Shown here: positions 62,040-64,000 of the stretch, one piece after another | Position numbering within the stretch: the first letter of the stretch is position 1 | Layout of the letters: each line of letters opens with the position of its first letter | NCBI GenBank assembly: GCA_964017045.1 | Contig: OZ024809.1 | Location: 434,001 to 498,000, forward strand | Direction: 5' to 3' | Origin: Omphiscola glabra | Lineage: Eukaryota > Mollusca > Gastropoda > Lymnaeidae | Length of the DNA: 64,000 nt | Made by a program: the position numbers and the translations under genes | Notes under the pieces: generated by a model | The model's input: the letters and a program-made list of their open reading frames with translations, nothing else | What the model was told of the DNA's origin: nothing | The model's database searches: none

Positions 62040-62510
62040 GAACCACGTATGTAACTAACAAAACAGAATCATGTATGTAATTAACAAAAAGAACATACAT
62101 TTCATAAAAAAAGAACCATGTATGTAACTGACAACAAAGAACTATGGGAGTATGTAACACTAAAGAACCATAGGTGTGTCATACAACAAAGAACTGTGTG
62201 TAACATACAACAAAGAATCATGTGTGTCACATACACCAAATAACTGTGTGTAATATGCAACAAAGAACTATGTGTGTAACATACAACAAAGAACCATGTG
62301 TGTAACATACAACAAAGAACCATGTGTGTAACATACAACAGATAACTATGTGTGTAACATACAAACAAGCTTTAACCATGGGTGTAACTGACATGAAAGA
62401 ACAATGTGGTTGAAATATGTGTGTAACATACAACAAACAACCATGTGTGTAACATACAACAAACAACCATGTGTGTAACATACAACAAACAACCATGTGA
62501 TTGAGACTAA
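62040..62510. repeat. 26-bp minisatellite
   Basis: About 16 copies of catacaacaaagaaccatgt plus six bases, diverged on the left and nearly perfect at 62410-62495. Confidence 0.9.
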
Positions 62511-62689
62511 ATTAGAAGAGCTATACATCTAAATAATATATGAATATCAACCTTAATATTTGTGAAATTTTACACTAGGTGCGATGTGGCCTGACTTGTC
62601 TCCCTTGACAATGACGTAATATGCTCATCCCATATTATGAACCCACTTACCTTCCAATTCATTTTAAACCACAAATCCCGAGTTAGCAA

Positions 62690-62805
62690 ATGACCCACCC
62701 ACCATGCAGCCAAATGCCCCACCCACCATGCAGTCAAATGACCCACCTACCATGCAGCCAAATGACCCACCCACCATGCAGTAAAATGACCCAGCTACCA
62801 TGCAA
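62690..62805. repeat. 24-bp repeat, about five copies
   Basis: Units of catgcagccaaatgacccac plus four bases. Confidence 0.9.
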
Positions 62806-63654
62806 AGGGTTTGTAAGACTAACATGGTAATATTTTTTCTTCACATCTTCATCCAATAATATCAACAACGGTGTGGACAACAAGAAAAGGTTAAAATCAT
62901 CCTTTTATTCACTTTATGATGTTGCATTAAAAGAGAAACAAAAAATCTGACAAAGCACATTATTAAAATAAATTATGAGGACATTATGTAATATGTAGAT
63001 GAGGAAATTTTGTAACATGTATTGATGTAGATGCGGAAAAGGTCAGTAAAGAAAGCTGGAGTTATTGGACTTCACTGGTGTACAATCGGTGTCATGTAAT
63101 TTAGCTATTTAAACTTCTGCGTTATCCTGAATGACTACTCTTTAAACAAATGAGATCATATTGCTACACCTTCAACAAAAACCCCCCACCCCTCCTACTT
63201 TGATGGTTTTTATCAATTTTTATTTGTATAAGAAAATTTTGAATTTAATAAATCAATAAACTACAGATAACAATCAATGAAATATTCTATTTAACATCCC
63301 CCGGGCCCCCGTGTGAGATCTACTGATTGGCTTTGCTTTTGAAATGTTTCTATAATGTGGGTTCATCAAATGATGGAAAATATGAGTAGATATTTACTAT
63401 TAACACATACATTACAAAAAAAAATTGTGAAATGACATATTCAATTTGACCATTCAACTAAAACACATATTTTTTAAAGTCACAATGTTATACGATTGAA
63501 TGAAACCTTGACACATGACAAAGACATGACATTTTACATGACATTTTACATGGCATATATAGAAATCATGGCTTTGGGCTACATGGTTATACAAAATGTA
63601 TACTCCAGTATGGCTGCCCTATCTTAATGGATCTTTTGATATGTCAGCTTCTCC
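62806..63654. other. AT-rich flank without recognised feature
   Basis: Non-repetitive AT-rich DNA with a ccccgggccccc patch at 63299-63311. No exon, RNA gene or element is recognised. Confidence 0.4.
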
Positions 63655-63712
63655 CTCACACATTCTTCTCCCTCACACATTCTTCTCCCTCACACATTCT
63701 TCTCCCTCACAC
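63650..63712. repeat. 17-bp repeat, four copies
   Basis: Copies of tctccctcacacattct. Confidence 0.92.
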
Positions 63713-63884
63713 CTTACTTGCACAACTTGGCTATGACAGAGCAGGTCAGTATACGTTTATGTGACACCTTGACATTATGTAAGCACAGTTTATTACAATG
63801 ATAATGCTGCAGAATTGATTCTCACCACGTCCTACAAGAACTTTGAAACATTGACTTTGCATTCAAAGTGTTACAGAAACCCAA

Positions 63885-64000
63885 AACTCAAGACAAGATG
63901 TAAGACATCAAGACAAGATGTAAGACATTAAGACAAGACATAAGACATCAAGACAAGACATAAGACATCAAGACAAGACATAAGACATCAAGACAAGACA
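63885..64000. repeat. 20-bp minisatellite running off the window
   Basis: At least five copies of catcaagacaagacataaga. The last copy is cut by the window end. Confidence 0.93.

Noticed and set aside
63299..63311. CpG-island-type promoter at ccccgggccccc
   Set aside because: Only about 13 bp long in AT-rich surroundings, no adjacent exon.

Overview
This is metazoan nuclear DNA. It has GT-AG introns, isolated coding exons in AT-rich non-coding sequence, decayed DNA transposons of hAT type, LTR and Helitron-like remnants, and a very high load of short-period tandem repeats. The style fits a lophotrochozoan, most likely a mollusc. That is an inference: no sequence here fixes the species.

Layout. 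1-10 kb is almost all minisatellites (periods 13-45 bp), including a roughly 114-copy 33-bp array at 5464-9223, plus one clean hAT-type MITE with an 8-bp target duplication. 10-26 kb holds the only gene I can name with confidence: LIPT2, mitochondrial lipoyl(octanoyl) transferase, plus strand, six coding exons (14189-25012, 290 codons). All junctions agree in phase and the catalytic Lys and Cys are present. A candidate promoter with a CACGTG box, an RFX-like X-box and a splice donor lies near 10.1 kb. All five introns of this small enzyme gene are padded with, or abut, tandem arrays, and they carry nested transposons.

26-40 kb is repeat-rich and gene-poor. It contains two minus-strand exons that look like part of a C-type lectin gene (signal-peptide exon 32659-32710, lectin-domain exon 31920-32144), a C-terminal hAT transposase relic (about 29.1 kb), and a 2-kb degenerate hAT element (35529-37486). 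Inside that element, two pieces of transposase coding sequence have turned into minisatellites.

40.6-61.2 kb is one uninterrupted 6,853-codon reading frame on the plus strand. It has an upstream TATA box, an in-frame stop before the ATG and a poly(A) signal after the stop. The predicted protein is Ser/Thr/Lys/Asp-rich and mostly low-complexity. It has in-frame tandem repeats, a CxxC-x18-CxxC motif, and spaced TQT motifs of the kind bound by dynein light chain LC8. I recognise no family. It is the best candidate here for something undescribed.

61.2-64 kb is the 3' flank, with more small tandem arrays running off the window end. The three loci show no functional link. What they share is local sequence behaviour: tandem duplication affects introns, a lectin exon, transposase relics and the giant reading frame alike.
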